Source of the DNA: Solitalea longa
GTDB lineage: Bacteria > Bacteroidota > Bacteroidia > Sphingobacteriales > Sphingobacteriaceae
Reading direction: 5' to 3'
Assembly: GCF_002920915.1 (NCBI RefSeq)
Contig: NZ_PQVF01000001.1
Span: 310,001-374,000, forward strand
DNA: 64,000 bases
This document shows positions 8,774-19,384 of this stretch, one piece after another. Below the pieces are notes generated by a model. The model saw only the letters and a list, made by a program, of their open reading frames with translations. It was not told the origin of the DNA and ran no database searches. Positions within the stretch are counted from its first letter, which is position 1; every line of letters starts with the position of its first letter. A program made the translations under genes and the position numbers.

Positions 8774-8802
8774 AATTATAACAAATTGGGCTTATTGCTC
8801 CC

Positions 8803-10314
8803 TTATTTTATTGGTGTATACTTAAAGTTTTTGAACTTAACCGAGCCTTCGCCAATTGAACAAAGTCCGATTCGCAAGCTTAAAAATTCGCCTAATGCGT
8901 TGTGATGTAATCCTGAGACCTCTAATGAGTTTTCAATTTTGTTCCATTTTAATCCATCGAGGCTGTAAAACATATCAACCACATTGTTAAAATTTTTAAG
9001 GCGCAAGAAAACATGGTTTTTGATCACATTCGTTTCGGCTGGAGGTTGCCAGCCTCTTAAATTGGCCATGATGTTCTCGCTATCGGCTAGAATACCAGAA
9101 TAGGCCTTGTTGTTATAATACAATACTAATCCGCCTGTAGCCTTACCGTCAATTGTTAGTTCCACCTCGGCAGTATATGAATGGTCAGAAGGGATGCACA
9201 ATAAAGGAGAACAATTTCCAATCACGGTGCCTTTGCCTTTAAGTGTTAACGAATTATCGGCTAAGCGGAAACGAGTAGTGTCATAGTCGGTCCAGAAACT
9301 CCATTGTGTTTTTAATATTTTTCCGCTGAAATCATCATTCAATGAGAACGAACTTTTTGAAACTTCCGCTGCAGGCCGTTTAATAGGTTCACCGGTTTTT
9401 ATTCCTGCCGGAGTTTTAAACCAGCCGTCTTTGGTCCACTCTATAGGCTGTAACAATGTTTGGCGGCCCATGTTGTAATGATTCTTTTCGTACGCATGAA
9501 AAACGATCCACCATTTGCCTTTTGCATCTTCAAACAAAGTTCCATGTCCTTTAGACCACCATTTTTCATCACTGCTAAGCGTTCTGTCAATAGGGTTGTA
9601 AGGTGAATTTTCCCAAGGGCCGAACGGTGTTTTTGAACGTGCTGAAATGATCATATGACTGGTAGCCGGTCCGGCAGTTCCACCTTCGGCAACGGTCAGG
9701 TAATAGTAATCACCATGCTTTACCAGCTTAGGTCCTTCCAAACAAAAGCATTCAATTGACCATTCGCGTGGCACTGGCCAGCCATTATAAGCCTGCTTTA
9801 ATTCACCGGTAACCGAAAGGCCATCATCCGACAGAGGCACATAACCACCATTGCTGAAATACAAATAGCGTTTACCTTCGGCGTCAACAACATGACCAGG
9901 GTCTATATTTCCAACTTTTAAATCGATAGGCTCACTCCATGGGCCATTAATTGATTTGGCTGTTATTACCCAGTTGGTAGGGCCTGCCGGGAAATAGATA
10001 TAATAAGTGTCTTTGTATTTAACCAAATCAGGTGCATAAACCGAACCCACGTACTTAGTCAGCGTTTTGGTAACGGGTGTCCAGTTAACGAGGTCTTTCG
10101 ATTGCCAGATCAATAAACCCGGATAATATTCAAAAGAAGAATTGACGAGGTAATAATTGTCGCCATCACGTAATATACTGGGATCAGGGTAATCGCCCGA
10201 AAAAATCGGATTTAAATAAAAGCTTTCACCTTTTGGATTTGATTTAGTCTGAACCTGGGCATTGGCAAATAACACCGGCAGTGCAAACAAGGCAAATAGA
10301 AATGTTTTTTTCAT
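8803..10314 (-). CDS. Glycoside hydrolase family 43, secreted (arabinofuranosidase/xylosidase-type)
   Basis: A 503-residue exported enzyme (signal MKKTFLFALFALPVLFANAQ) with a five-bladed GH43 propeller and a C-terminal concanavalin-like beta-sandwich (about 330-500). The inverting triad is visible: base Asp44 in DYPDPSIL, pKa-tuning Asp96 in YAPDLVKY and acid Glu193 in LEGPKL. GH43 enzymes remove arabinose or xylose, and some cut beta-1,3-galactan. Next to GH53 and GH2, removal of arabinosyl side chains from galactan is the most likely role, but specificity cannot be read from sequence. It lies 76 bases downstream of the HTCS gene on the same strand with its own terminator, so it probably belongs to the PUL. 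Confidence 0.9.
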   Translation of the reverse strand: MKKTFLFALFALPVLFANAQVQTKSNPKGESFYLNPIFSGDYPDPSILRDGDNYYLVNSSFEYYPGLLIWQSKDLVNWTPVTKTLTKYVGSVYAPDLVKYKDTYYIYFPAGPTNWVITAKSINGPWSEPIDLKVGNIDPGHVVDAEGKRYLYFSNGGYVPLSDDGLSVTGELKQAYNGWPVPREWSIECFCLEGPKLVKHGDYYYLTVAEGGTAGPATSHMIISARSKTPFGPWENSPYNPIDRTLSSDEKWWSKGHGTLFEDAKGKWWIVFHAYEKNHYNMGRQTLLQPIEWTKDGWFKTPAGIKTGEPIKRPAAEVSKSSFSLNDDFSGKILKTQWSFWTDYDTTRFRLADNSLTLKGKGTVIGNCSPLLCIPSDHSYTAEVELTIDGKATGGLVLYYNNKAYSGILADSENIMANLRGWQPPAETNVIKNHVFLRLKNFNNVVDMFYSLDGLKWNKIENSLEVSGLHHNALGEFLSLRIGLCSIGEGSVKFKNFKYTPIK

Positions 10315-10390
10315 GTTAATTCTAATAATAATTGGTGTGTAAGTGTTTGCGTTATATGTTTTGCATTAAGTTTTTTTAAATTTTAATTTT

Positions 10391-13300
10391 TTATTCCTGC
10401 TTGTGTGTTGTCAGCTCTTGCAAAAACTGGCTTGGCGTTTTACCAAACTCCTTTTTAAAGGCTTTGGTGAAATACGACTGTGTTTGAATGCCCACACGAT
10501 ACATAACTTCTGCAAGGGCAGCATCTTCATTGATCATAATTTCGGCGGCCTTGTTTAGTCTGATGGTTCGGATAAATTCAACGATCGATTGCCCGGTGAT
10601 CCGTTTTAGCAATTCATATAATTTGGTCCGGCTCATGTTCAGTTCTTTGCATAAGAAATCAACATCTAGATCAGGGTCGATCAAATGTGTTTCAATTACG
10701 GTCATTAATTGATCCAGGAATTTCTTGTCGATGGCGTTTGTGCATTGTTCCTTAAGTTCCGATTGATGGCTGCGGATATGAAGCTGTTTTAACTTTTCGT
10801 TTTGGGCAACAATATTGCGCAGGGTGAGCGAAAGCAGATTGATGCTAACCGGTTTTGAAAAATAAAAATCAGCACCCGATTCTGTTCCTTCTATCCGAGC
10901 TTCGAGACCATTTTTGGCGGTAAGCAAAATTACGGGCAGATGCTGTGTGTGTGCATTTTCTTTGATGCGCTTGCAAAACTTAATGCCATCCATTTCTGGC
11001 ATCATCACATCGCTGATAATCAAATCAGGAAGCTGCATTTCTATTTTCGATAAGGCATCTAAGCCGTTTATCGCGGTGGTAATTTCAAATTCATCCCTGA
11101 GACTTTCAGAAAGAAAATTGCGCAGCTCCGGATTATCATCTACGATCAACAACTTTTTACCTGTTGATGCCAGGCTTTTTTCAGCTGCAGGTAGCGTGGT
11201 TATTTCTTCCGGACCGTAATCAGAATACAGGTATTCATTGTCAAGGCTTTCAATTTTTATATGATCGGGTTTGCCTAACCAAAGTTCGCTGGCCTGATAA
11301 TTTTCGGATCCTAAAGGCAGGGCAATAATTATTTCGGTGCCTTTTTTACGTTCGCTATACACATATAACTCACCTTTGTGCATCAGTGTAAGTGTTTTAA
11401 CGAAAGCCAGACCAATTCCGGAGCCCAGGTGCGAAGAATTGATACGGAAATAACGTTGAAATAGATGCGCAAGAGATTCTTCAGAGATGCCAATGCCTGT
11501 ATCAGAAACCATCACATAAAAGTAATTACTGGCTTTGAAGTCGTTTTTAATGTTTAATTCATTTTTAAATTTCGGATTGATATCGTCGAGAGAGAAAAAC
11601 AATTTTACCGTTACCTGGCCACCCTCTGGCGTGTATTTAAAGGAGTTATTTATAAGGTTAAGCAGGATTTTTTCCAGGATCTGCCGGTCGAAATAAATGT
11701 CAGAAGTACAAGGGGTATTTATTAGTTCGAAATGCAGTTGCTTTTGCTCTGCCCAATCCTCAAACTCCATTGCGATCTCTTCCAGCAACACATTCATATT
11801 GCCTGGCATTATCTTTAAGGAAAGCGCTCCTGTTTCTGCTTTTCTGAAATCCATCAGCTCGTTGATAAGATTCATCAAGCGTTTTGCATTGCGATAAATG
11901 ATCTGATGGGCATGTCCGGTAAGCGGGTCAACAGTGCTGTTCATGAGTTTTTCCAGTGGACCTAAGATCAGCGTAAGCGGTGTTCTGAACTCATGCGAAA
12001 TATTGGTAAAAAACTGTAGCTGCATTTGGTGAATCTCTTCTTTCTTCTTTTGCTCCAGTTTTCGGTGATTCAGCAGTTGTTTATTTCGGTTATAGGCATA
12101 CACAACCGCGATCAAAAGCACAGCAATGATCAGTTTAAACCACCAAGTAAGCCAAAAAGGAGGCTTAATTTCAATAATGATGCTGCGTGCTTCCGGGTTC
12201 CACAAGCCGTCGTTGTTAGCCGCTTTTACCTTAAACGTGTAGGTTCCCGGACTAAGATTGGTATATGTTGCTCTACGGTCGGCTGATACATAATGCCAGT
12301 TCTTTTCAAAACCATCGAGCTTGTAAGCATATTGATTATTGTCGGTTGCCACGTAATTAAGCGCCGCAAACCCAAATGATAAGCTCGACTGTTTGTAGCT
12401 TAAAACAATATTATCGGTTTGAGTGATGTCGGTTTGCAAGGGCGAATGATCATCATTTACCGAAATGGGTTGATTGAATATTTGAAAGTCGGTAATGTAA
12501 ACCGGGGCTATAAACGAATTGCTTTGAATGGTTTTAGGGTTAAACACATTAAACCCGTTCACACCTCCAAAGAAAAGAGACCCATCCTTGGTTTTTAGTG
12601 CAGCATTTACTTCAAATTCAAGGTCCTGAAGGCCGTCTCTGTTGTTGAATTTTTTAAACTCAAGCGTTTTCGGGTTGAATTTGGTAAGGCCATTATTGGT
12701 CGATATCCAAAGAAATCCTTCGTCATCTTCTTTAATGCCTTTTATAAATTCATGGTCAAGGCCGGCCTTATTGGTGTAAATGGTAAATCGATCGTGTTTT
12801 TTATCGTAGAGGTATAAACCCGCCTGTCCTACCCAAAAGTTATTCTTGCTGTCGTTGAAAAGCACACGGATATCGGGCTTTTTAGCAGCATTATTGAAGT
12901 AGTGCCTTATCGTTCTTTTTGCACTATTATAACAGTTTAATCCTCCGTCGTCCGTGCCTATCCATAAATTACCATCGCTATCTTCATTTATCGATACAAC
13001 ATTATTGCCGCTTAAATTCAATGTCGAATTTGTTCTATAGCCAAACCGTTCGAATTTCTGGGTTTGAGGATCGAACTTATTCAGTCCGCCAAAATAGGTA
13101 GCCACCCATAATTGACCGTTTCGATCTTCATAAATTTTTTGAACATAATCAGAGCTGATGGAAGTATTGTCTGCGGGTGAGTGTTTAAATCGCTTAAAGC
13201 TACCATTTTGGTTATCCATAAGACTGAGACCACCCGCCCAGGTGCCAATCCAGAGCCTGTTTTTACTGTCTTCGGTAACATCCAAAACAGCATCGGCTCC

Positions 13301-14560
13301 TAATGAAGTTGCCGAAAATGGATTGTATTTATAATGGTAAAAACGATTGGTCTTCCGGTCGAAACGATTAAGGCCGCCGCCATCGGTTCCAATCCAAATA
13401 GTTCCTGTGTGATCTTCGCAAAAGGCTTTTACGTTATTATAGCTCAGGCTATACGGATTGATCTCCTGGCGGTAAAGGTTGAATTTTTGGGCCTGTGGAC
13501 AATAAACATTCAGACCGCCGCGGTGAGTGCCGATCCATAGATTGCCTTGCTTATCTTCAAATAATGCGGAAACCGTTCGCTGCGAAAGGCTGTTGTTGTT
13601 GCCCGTTTCATTGGTGAAGGTTTTAAAGTTTTCGGTCTCCGGGTCTAACAAGTTTAATCCGCCATTTATCGTTCCTACCCATAAATGTCCGGTTTGTGTT
13701 GCAAGCAAACTTTTTATCATATTGCTTCCAAGGCTATTTCTCAAACGATCGTTGTGTAAAAACTGTTTAACAGCTTGCGTTTGCGGATTGAAAAGCAATA
13801 GTCCATTGTCTTCCGTACCGATCCATAGCTGTGCATTAGGCGCGTTTTGAATAAATTTTAAATGAAAAGGGGTGTTGCCCAGGTATTGAATAAAGCTATT
13901 TGTTGATTCCTGGTAGAGATTTAAACCCACATCGGTTGCTACCCACATGTTTCCCTTGGGATCTCTGAAAATGGCATTGATGTAATTGCCGTTTATCGAT
14001 CCCTTTTTATTTTTTCGGTAATTAAAATGCTTAAAATTAGTAGTGCCAGGCTGATAAATACTCAACCCCCCGCCATTAGTACCAATCCACAGTAAGCCCT
14101 TTCGGTCTTCCTGCATGCAGGTAATGTTATTGCTGGCAATACTAGTAGCGTTGCCCTCTTCATGTTTAAAAATGATAAAGGAATTTTTTAAGCTGTTGTA
14201 TTGGTTGAGACCGTTTGTGGTTCCAATCCAAAGTGTTTTGCTTTTATCGAGGTATAAATACTTGATGTAATTGTCGCTAAGGGAAGTCGTATCGTTAGCA
14301 GTGTTTCGATACGTTTTCATTTTATAACCATCGTATCGGTTTAATCCGTCACGTGTGCCAATCCATATAAAACCATAAGCATCCTGCACAATAGTTTCTA
14401 TAGTACTGTTTGTTAAACCTTGCTCATGGTTAATGTGGTTAAATTTTAAATCGGCCTGTGCATTAACTTGGTTGGTGGCCGTCAGCAGTGTGAATGCGAA
14501 GATGACGATGTTCCAACGTTGGAACAGTTTGCTTGCTATCTTTCCTGGCTTTTTATTCAT
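10391..14560 (-). CDS. Hybrid two-component system (HTCS) sensor/AraC regulator of the PUL
   Basis: One-protein signalling system of about 1389 residues. The start is set at the ATG 14558-14560, giving a signal peptide ending VNAQ; the longer open frame upstream lacks one. The periplasmic part holds 14 Reg_prop repeats (WIGT-x-x-GLN-type), enough for two seven-bladed propellers, then a Y_Y_Y domain. A membrane helix (about 802-824) leads to the histidine kinase (His856 in ISHEFRTPL), the ATPase domain (DTGIGI, GSGIGLAF), a receiver domain (Asp1184 in ISDVMMPEMDG) and an AraC-type HTH (about 1285-1385). It senses a glycan fragment and activates the divergent susC operon. The 76-base gap to GH43 suggests co-transcription. 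Confidence 0.95.
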   Translation of the reverse strand: MNKKPGKIASKLFQRWNIVIFAFTLLTATNQVNAQADLKFNHINHEQGLTNSTIETIVQDAYGFIWIGTRDGLNRYDGYKMKTYRNTANDTTSLSDNYIKYLYLDKSKTLWIGTTNGLNQYNSLKNSFIIFKHEEGNATSIASNNITCMQEDRKGLLWIGTNGGGLSIYQPGTTNFKHFNYRKNKKGSINGNYINAIFRDPKGNMWVATDVGLNLYQESTNSFIQYLGNTPFHLKFIQNAPNAQLWIGTEDNGLLLFNPQTQAVKQFLHNDRLRNSLGSNMIKSLLATQTGHLWVGTINGGLNLLDPETENFKTFTNETGNNNSLSQRTVSALFEDKQGNLWIGTHRGGLNVYCPQAQKFNLYRQEINPYSLSYNNVKAFCEDHTGTIWIGTDGGGLNRFDRKTNRFYHYKYNPFSATSLGADAVLDVTEDSKNRLWIGTWAGGLSLMDNQNGSFKRFKHSPADNTSISSDYVQKIYEDRNGQLWVATYFGGLNKFDPQTQKFERFGYRTNSTLNLSGNNVVSINEDSDGNLWIGTDDGGLNCYNSAKRTIRHYFNNAAKKPDIRVLFNDSKNNFWVGQAGLYLYDKKHDRFTIYTNKAGLDHEFIKGIKEDDEGFLWISTNNGLTKFNPKTLEFKKFNNRDGLQDLEFEVNAALKTKDGSLFFGGVNGFNVFNPKTIQSNSFIAPVYITDFQIFNQPISVNDDHSPLQTDITQTDNIVLSYKQSSLSFGFAALNYVATDNNQYAYKLDGFEKNWHYVSADRRATYTNLSPGTYTFKVKAANNDGLWNPEARSIIIEIKPPFWLTWWFKLIIAVLLIAVVYAYNRNKQLLNHRKLEQKKKEEIHQMQLQFFTNISHEFRTPLTLILGPLEKLMNSTVDPLTGHAHQIIYRNAKRLMNLINELMDFRKAETGALSLKIMPGNMNVLLEEIAMEFEDWAEQKQLHFELINTPCTSDIYFDRQILEKILLNLINNSFKYTPEGGQVTVKLFFSLDDINPKFKNELNIKNDFKASNYFYVMVSDTGIGISEESLAHLFQRYFRINSSHLGSGIGLAFVKTLTLMHKGELYVYSERKKGTEIIIALPLGSENYQASELWLGKPDHIKIESLDNEYLYSDYGPEEITTLPAAEKSLASTGKKLLIVDDNPELRNFLSESLRDEFEITTAINGLDALSKIEMQLPDLIISDVMMPEMDGIKFCKRIKENAHTQHLPVILLTAKNGLEARIEGTESGADFYFSKPVSINLLSLTLRNIVAQNEKLKQLHIRSHQSELKEQCTNAIDKKFLDQLMTVIETHLIDPDLDVDFLCKELNMSRTKLYELLKRITGQSIVEFIRTIRLNKAAEIMINEDAALAEVMYRVGIQTQSYFTKAFKKEFGKTPSQFLQELTTHKQE

Positions 14561-14589
14561 GCAAATACAATAAAGCTTACTGAAATCAG

Positions 14590-14631
14590 ATATCCAATTG
14601 AAGAATCTAAATAAACGATTTAATTGGATAT
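14590..14631. promoter_or_regulatory. 10-bp inverted repeat in the HTCS/susC divergent region
   Basis: Perfect arms ATATCCAATT (14590-14599) and AATTGGATAT (14622-14631) separated by 22 bases, in the 221-base gap between the HTCS and susC start codons. It may be a binding site for the AraC-type output domain or a hairpin in the HTCS mRNA leader. Its role is inferred from location only. Confidence 0.4.
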
Positions 14632-14781
14632 AAATGACAATCAGTACCAAATAAAAGTTGATTTGAACAAGTCGACCGATGCATATTTCTTTAATGTTGC
14701 ATAGTGGATTTAAGTGCTTTCGCTCAGTAATTGACAAGCCATTCTAACGAAACAACCAATTTATTTATATAACAGAATCAC

Positions 14782-17760
14782 ATGAAACAACTTTACAAAA
14801 TGAAGTATCTTTTACTTCTGGTTTGTATGTTTTCTGTTTTGATTGCCAATGCACAAAACAAAAGCAGTATAAGCGGAAAGTTAATTGATGAAAGTGGGCA
14901 GCCATTACCCGGCGCCTACATTGGTATTATGGGGAGTAGTACCGGAACAAATTCAGATGCTAATGGTAACTATAAATTAACCGGCATTGCTAACGGAAGC
15001 GTTACGCTGCAGGTGAAGTTTATTGGTTATAAAGATCTGCAACGAACCATTAACCTAATCGGCGATTTTGTTGCCAACTTTGTTATGCAACCAGAATCAA
15101 CGGCTTTAACAGAAGTAGTGGTTATCGGTTACGGATCGCAGCAAAAGAAGGATCACACCGGTTCAATTTCTACGGTTAACGCAAAGGATTTTCAGAAAGG
15201 AAGCATCACCACTCCAGAGCAATTGATAAGTGGAAAAATGGCGGGTGTTAACGTGGTGTCAAACGGCGGTTCGCCGGGGTCGGGCAGTGTAATTCGTATA
15301 AGGGGAGGTGCATCTTTATCTGCAAGTAACGATCCTTTGATTGTTATCGATGGAGTTCCTCTTAGTAATGATGTGATAGCCGGTGCGGCTAATCCCTTGA
15401 ACCTCATCAACCCAAATGATATTGCAACGTTTACGGTGTTGAAAGATGCTGCGGCAACAGCTATTTACGGTTCAAGAGCTTCTAACGGGGTTGTTTTGAT
15501 TACCACTAAAAAAGGAGAAGAAGGAAAACCAAAGATCAACTTCAGTTCGCAGCTTTCGGTTTATGAGGTTGGCAAGAAGCTCGATGTACTTACCGCCGAG
15601 GAATTCAGAACCTATGTAAACACTAATGGCAATGATGCTCAGAAAGCAATGTTGGGATCTACCTCTACCAATTGGCAAAATGAGGTTTATCAAACCGCTA
15701 TTGGCGCTGATAATAATTTGAGTATTGCTGGCTCATGGAAACAAATGCCTTACCGCTTATCGGGCGGATATTTAAGCCAAAAAGGTGTATTGGTAACCGA
15801 CAAGCTTAATCGTTCTACGGTTGCATTAAATCTTAGCCCAAGCTTTTTGGATAAGCATTTAAAAGTTGATCTGAACCTGAAAGGGGCATTTAGCAATACA
15901 CGATTTGCCAACCAGTCGGCAATTGGAGCCGCTGCGGCTTTCGATCCAACTCAGTCGGTAAATGTGACTAATCAATATGGTAACTATTTTGAATGGACAA
16001 CCACCGCAAATGGTGTAACAACTTTAAACCCGAATGCTTCGCGCAACCCGGTTGGACTGTTGCAGATGAAGGCTGACGAAAGCAAAGTGCAAAGAAGTTA
16101 TGGTAACATTCAATTAGATTACCAAATGCCTTTTGTTGCCGGTTTAAGAGCCAACCTTAATTTGGGTTATGATGTTTCTAAAGGCGAAGGCACCGTTTTC
16201 GTTCCTGCAGAGGCTGCTCAGAGTTATGCCGTTGGAGGTGTGAACAATGAGTACAAACAAAAGGTAAACAATAAGGTGGGTGAGTTCTACCTGAATTATG
16301 CGAAGGATTTTAAATCCATAAAAAGTACCATTAATGCTACGGCAGGTTATGGTTACTACGATTTCTTAACCACCAAGTATTTATATGCAAGTCATAAGGC
16401 TAACGGTGATGTGGTTAGCGGTTCTGAACCTTCATTTCCGTTCGATAAGCCTCAGGCTCGATTAATCTCCTACTATGGTCGCTTTATTTATTCATACGAT
16501 TCGAAATATACGTTGGCCGGGTCATTACGTAATGATGGTTCGAGTAAATATGCACCCGAAAACCGTTGGGGTTTATTCCCTTCACTTGCCTTTACCTGGA
16601 GAATTAACCAGGAAAATTTCCTTAAATCGTCAAAATCTATTTCAGACCTGAAATTGCGTTTGAGCTACGGAAGTACAGGACAACAGGATGGTATTCCTTA
16701 CTATTCGTACCTGCCGGTATATTCTTACAGTGTGGCTGCGGCTTCTTATCAGTTTGGTAATACATTTTATCAAATGTCATCGCCAGCTGCCTATGATAGT
16801 AGTATTAAATGGGAACAAACCGATACCTATAACGCAGGTATAGATTATGGTTTTGCCGACAACCGCATTACCGGTGCTGTTGACGTGTATTACAAAAAGA
16901 CCAAAGATTTGTTGAATAACATTCCAATTGCACCAGGCTCAAACTTTACCAATGAGATCATTACCAATGTTGGAAATGTGGAGAACAAGGGTGTTGAGTT
17001 TAGTATTAATGCGGCAGCAATACGAAATAAAACCACCAACTGGGATCTAGGGTTTAATATCACTTATAACGATAACAAGATCACCAACCTTACCGCCATT
17101 GACAACCCGGATTATGCAGGAGCTCCAACCGGGGCTATTACCGGTGGAACAGGAAACAAGATCCAGATCAACAGCGTGAATTACCCAACCAATTCTTTCT
17201 ATGTGTACAAACAGATTTACCAAGATGGTAAGCCGGTTGAAGGCTTGTATGAAGATTTGAGTGGAGATGGTGTGATTAATGAGAAGGACCTTTACCGTTA
17301 TAAGTCATCAAATCCAAAGGTGATCATGGGTTTTAACACACAGTTTACTCACAAAAAATGGTCGGTAAGTGCGGTTTTAAGAGCTAATATTGGCAACTAC
17401 ATGTATAATAACCTGGCAGCAGGCTTAGGGGTGAAAAACAATATTTTAAATCCTGTAGGTTATTTGGGTAACAGCACCACCGAAATTTATAGATCCAACT
17501 TTATAAATAATCAGTACCAATCTGACTACTACCTGCAAAACGCTTCATTCTTACGCATGGATAATTTAGGTCTGACCTATAATGTCGGTCATGTTTTAGG
17601 GGCTGATAAAACCGCCAACCTTCGCATTAATGCAAATTGCCAAAATGTGTTTGTGGTTACCAAATACAACGGTCAGGATCCGGAGATCTACACCGGTATT
17701 GATAATAACTTTTATCCAAGACCAAAAACGTTTGTATTGGGCGTAAACCTCGATTTTTAA
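14782..17760 (+). CDS. SusC/RagA-type TonB-linked outer-membrane transporter
   Basis: A 992-residue oligosaccharide importer. It has a signal peptide ending IANAQ, a CarboxypepD_reg-like domain (about 30-105), the SusC signature (VVVIGYGSQQKKD, about 112-125), a plug domain (GKMAGVNVV, IRIRGGASL, VIDGVPL, up to about residue 240: ASNGVVLITTKKG) and a large barrel ending in the aromatic-terminal VNLDF. It works with the SusD protein encoded 11 bases downstream. It is the first gene of the plus-strand PUL operon, divergent from the HTCS. Confidence 0.96.
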   Translation: MKQLYKMKYLLLLVCMFSVLIANAQNKSSISGKLIDESGQPLPGAYIGIMGSSTGTNSDANGNYKLTGIANGSVTLQVKFIGYKDLQRTINLIGDFVANFVMQPESTALTEVVVIGYGSQQKKDHTGSISTVNAKDFQKGSITTPEQLISGKMAGVNVVSNGGSPGSGSVIRIRGGASLSASNDPLIVIDGVPLSNDVIAGAANPLNLINPNDIATFTVLKDAAATAIYGSRASNGVVLITTKKGEEGKPKINFSSQLSVYEVGKKLDVLTAEEFRTYVNTNGNDAQKAMLGSTSTNWQNEVYQTAIGADNNLSIAGSWKQMPYRLSGGYLSQKGVLVTDKLNRSTVALNLSPSFLDKHLKVDLNLKGAFSNTRFANQSAIGAAAAFDPTQSVNVTNQYGNYFEWTTTANGVTTLNPNASRNPVGLLQMKADESKVQRSYGNIQLDYQMPFVAGLRANLNLGYDVSKGEGTVFVPAEAAQSYAVGGVNNEYKQKVNNKVGEFYLNYAKDFKSIKSTINATAGYGYYDFLTTKYLYASHKANGDVVSGSEPSFPFDKPQARLISYYGRFIYSYDSKYTLAGSLRNDGSSKYAPENRWGLFPSLAFTWRINQENFLKSSKSISDLKLRLSYGSTGQQDGIPYYSYLPVYSYSVAAASYQFGNTFYQMSSPAAYDSSIKWEQTDTYNAGIDYGFADNRITGAVDVYYKKTKDLLNNIPIAPGSNFTNEIITNVGNVENKGVEFSINAAAIRNKTTNWDLGFNITYNDNKITNLTAIDNPDYAGAPTGAITGGTGNKIQINSVNYPTNSFYVYKQIYQDGKPVEGLYEDLSGDGVINEKDLYRYKSSNPKVIMGFNTQFTHKKWSVSAVLRANIGNYMYNNLAAGLGVKNNILNPVGYLGNSTTEIYRSNFINNQYQSDYYLQNASFLRMDNLGLTYNVGHVLGADKTANLRINANCQNVFVVTKYNGQDPEIYTGIDNNFYPRPKTFVLGVNLDF

Positions 17761-17771
17761 TCTGCTAAACC

Positions 17772-19367
17772 ATGAAAAGTACATATAAGAAAATAACAGG
17801 CTTGGTAGGCATTGCGATCTTTGCCCTGAGCTCATGTTCAAACGATTTAAATTTAACGCCTACAAACGCTACCACTGCCGATGCTGCCTATGCAAATGCG
17901 CAGGGTTATAAACAAGTACTGGCCAAAGTTTACGGAAGTTATGCCGTAACTGGAAATGAAGGCCCTGATGCTGCTTCCGGAGATGTTAAAGGTATTGACC
18001 AGGGAACATCAGATTTTATGCGGATGTTTTGGAGTGTGCAGGAGTTAAGCACCGAAGAAGCTGCAATTGTTTGGAACGACCCTGGAGTTCAGGATTTCCA
18101 TGTGATGAACTGGAGCTCGGGCAATGTGATGCTACTTGGACTTTACAGCCGCAGTTTGTATCAAATTACCGTTTGTAATGAATTTTTAAGAGAGTCTACG
18201 GATGAAAAACTGGCCAGCAGAAAAATTACCGGTACTGATGCTGACGAGATCCGTTATTACCGTGCTGAAGCGCGCTTCCTGAGAGCATTTCAGTATTGGG
18301 TATTGATGGATCTGTTTGGCAGTCCTTCATTTGTAACTGAGAATGATCCAATCGGAAAATTCACTCCACCTCAAATTAAAAGAGCCGAACTGTTCGGATA
18401 CATCGAATCGGAGCTAAAAGCTATTGAGCCTTTGTTAAAAGCGCCTAAGCAAAATGAATACGGACGTGTTGATCAGGCCGGAGCCTGGGCATTACTGGCG
18501 CGAATGTATTTAAACTCAGAAGTATATTTAGGAGCCGGGAAAGGAAAATTTAATGACGCGGTTACCTATGCTCAAAAAGTTATCGCTTCGTCATATTCGC
18601 TAAATCCAGCTTACAAAAACCTGTTTTTGGGCGATAACGATAAGAACAACCCTGAAACCATTTTAGCCATTGCTTATGATGGGGTGAACTCTCAAAACTG
18701 GGGAGGCACTACTTACCTTATCAATGCGGCAGTGAGTGGGGCAATGAATCCACCTGAATTCGGTATTCCGAGCGGAGGCTGGTCCGGTATCAGAAGTACG
18801 AAAAATTTGCCATTGCTGTTCCCTGATTATTCAGGCAACACCGATAAAAGGGCAATATTTTTCGGCTCTAATATAGAAATGAATGACCTGCTCGTTTACA
18901 CCGATGGATTGGCGGTTGGCAAATTCAGCAATATTACTTCAACTAATCAAACGCCTCCTTCTCCTAACGGACAGTATGCCTCAACCGACTTTCCGTTGTT
19001 CCGTTTGGCAGAGATTTATTTGACCTACGCTGAAGCGGTTAAACGCGGAGCCACTAACGGCTCGGAAGCTACTGCTTTGCAGTACCTGAATCAGTTGCGA
19101 TCAAGAGCATTTGGCAACGCAAGCGGAAATATAAGTTCGTATACGCTAGATTATATCCTTGATGAACGCGGTCGTGAGTTATACTGGGAAGGTTTCCGTC
19201 GTTCTGATTTGGTACGCTTTAACAAGTTCACTTCCGATGCTTACGTATGGCCTTGGAAAGGTGGAGTTAAGGATGGAAAAGGTGTAGAAGCCTACCGCGT
19301 ATTGTATCCTATACCTTCATCGGTGCTGGTTTCAAATCCTGCAATGGAACAAAATACGGGCTATTAA
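17772..19367 (+). CDS. SusD/RagB-type surface glycan-binding lipoprotein
   Basis: A 531-residue outer-membrane lipoprotein (lipobox ALSSC, Cys22) that caps the SusC barrel and captures oligosaccharide. It shows the SusD TPR scaffold: IRYYRAEARFLRAFQYW with LMDLFG, then QAGAWALLARMYLN, and the C-terminal signature LDERGRELYWEGFRRSDLVR. It is coupled to susC with an 11-base gap. Downstream, a strong hairpin (19385-19466) separates it from the susE-like gene. Confidence 0.96.
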   Translation: MKSTYKKITGLVGIAIFALSSCSNDLNLTPTNATTADAAYANAQGYKQVLAKVYGSYAVTGNEGPDAASGDVKGIDQGTSDFMRMFWSVQELSTEEAAIVWNDPGVQDFHVMNWSSGNVMLLGLYSRSLYQITVCNEFLRESTDEKLASRKITGTDADEIRYYRAEARFLRAFQYWVLMDLFGSPSFVTENDPIGKFTPPQIKRAELFGYIESELKAIEPLLKAPKQNEYGRVDQAGAWALLARMYLNSEVYLGAGKGKFNDAVTYAQKVIASSYSLNPAYKNLFLGDNDKNNPETILAIAYDGVNSQNWGGTTYLINAAVSGAMNPPEFGIPSGGWSGIRSTKNLPLLFPDYSGNTDKRAIFFGSNIEMNDLLVYTDGLAVGKFSNITSTNQTPPSPNGQYASTDFPLFRLAEIYLTYAEAVKRGATNGSEATALQYLNQLRSRAFGNASGNISSYTLDYILDERGRELYWEGFRRSDLVRFNKFTSDAYVWPWKGGVKDGKGVEAYRVLYPIPSSVLVSNPAMEQNTGY

Positions 19368-19384
19368 TCGAATTTTAATCTAAA

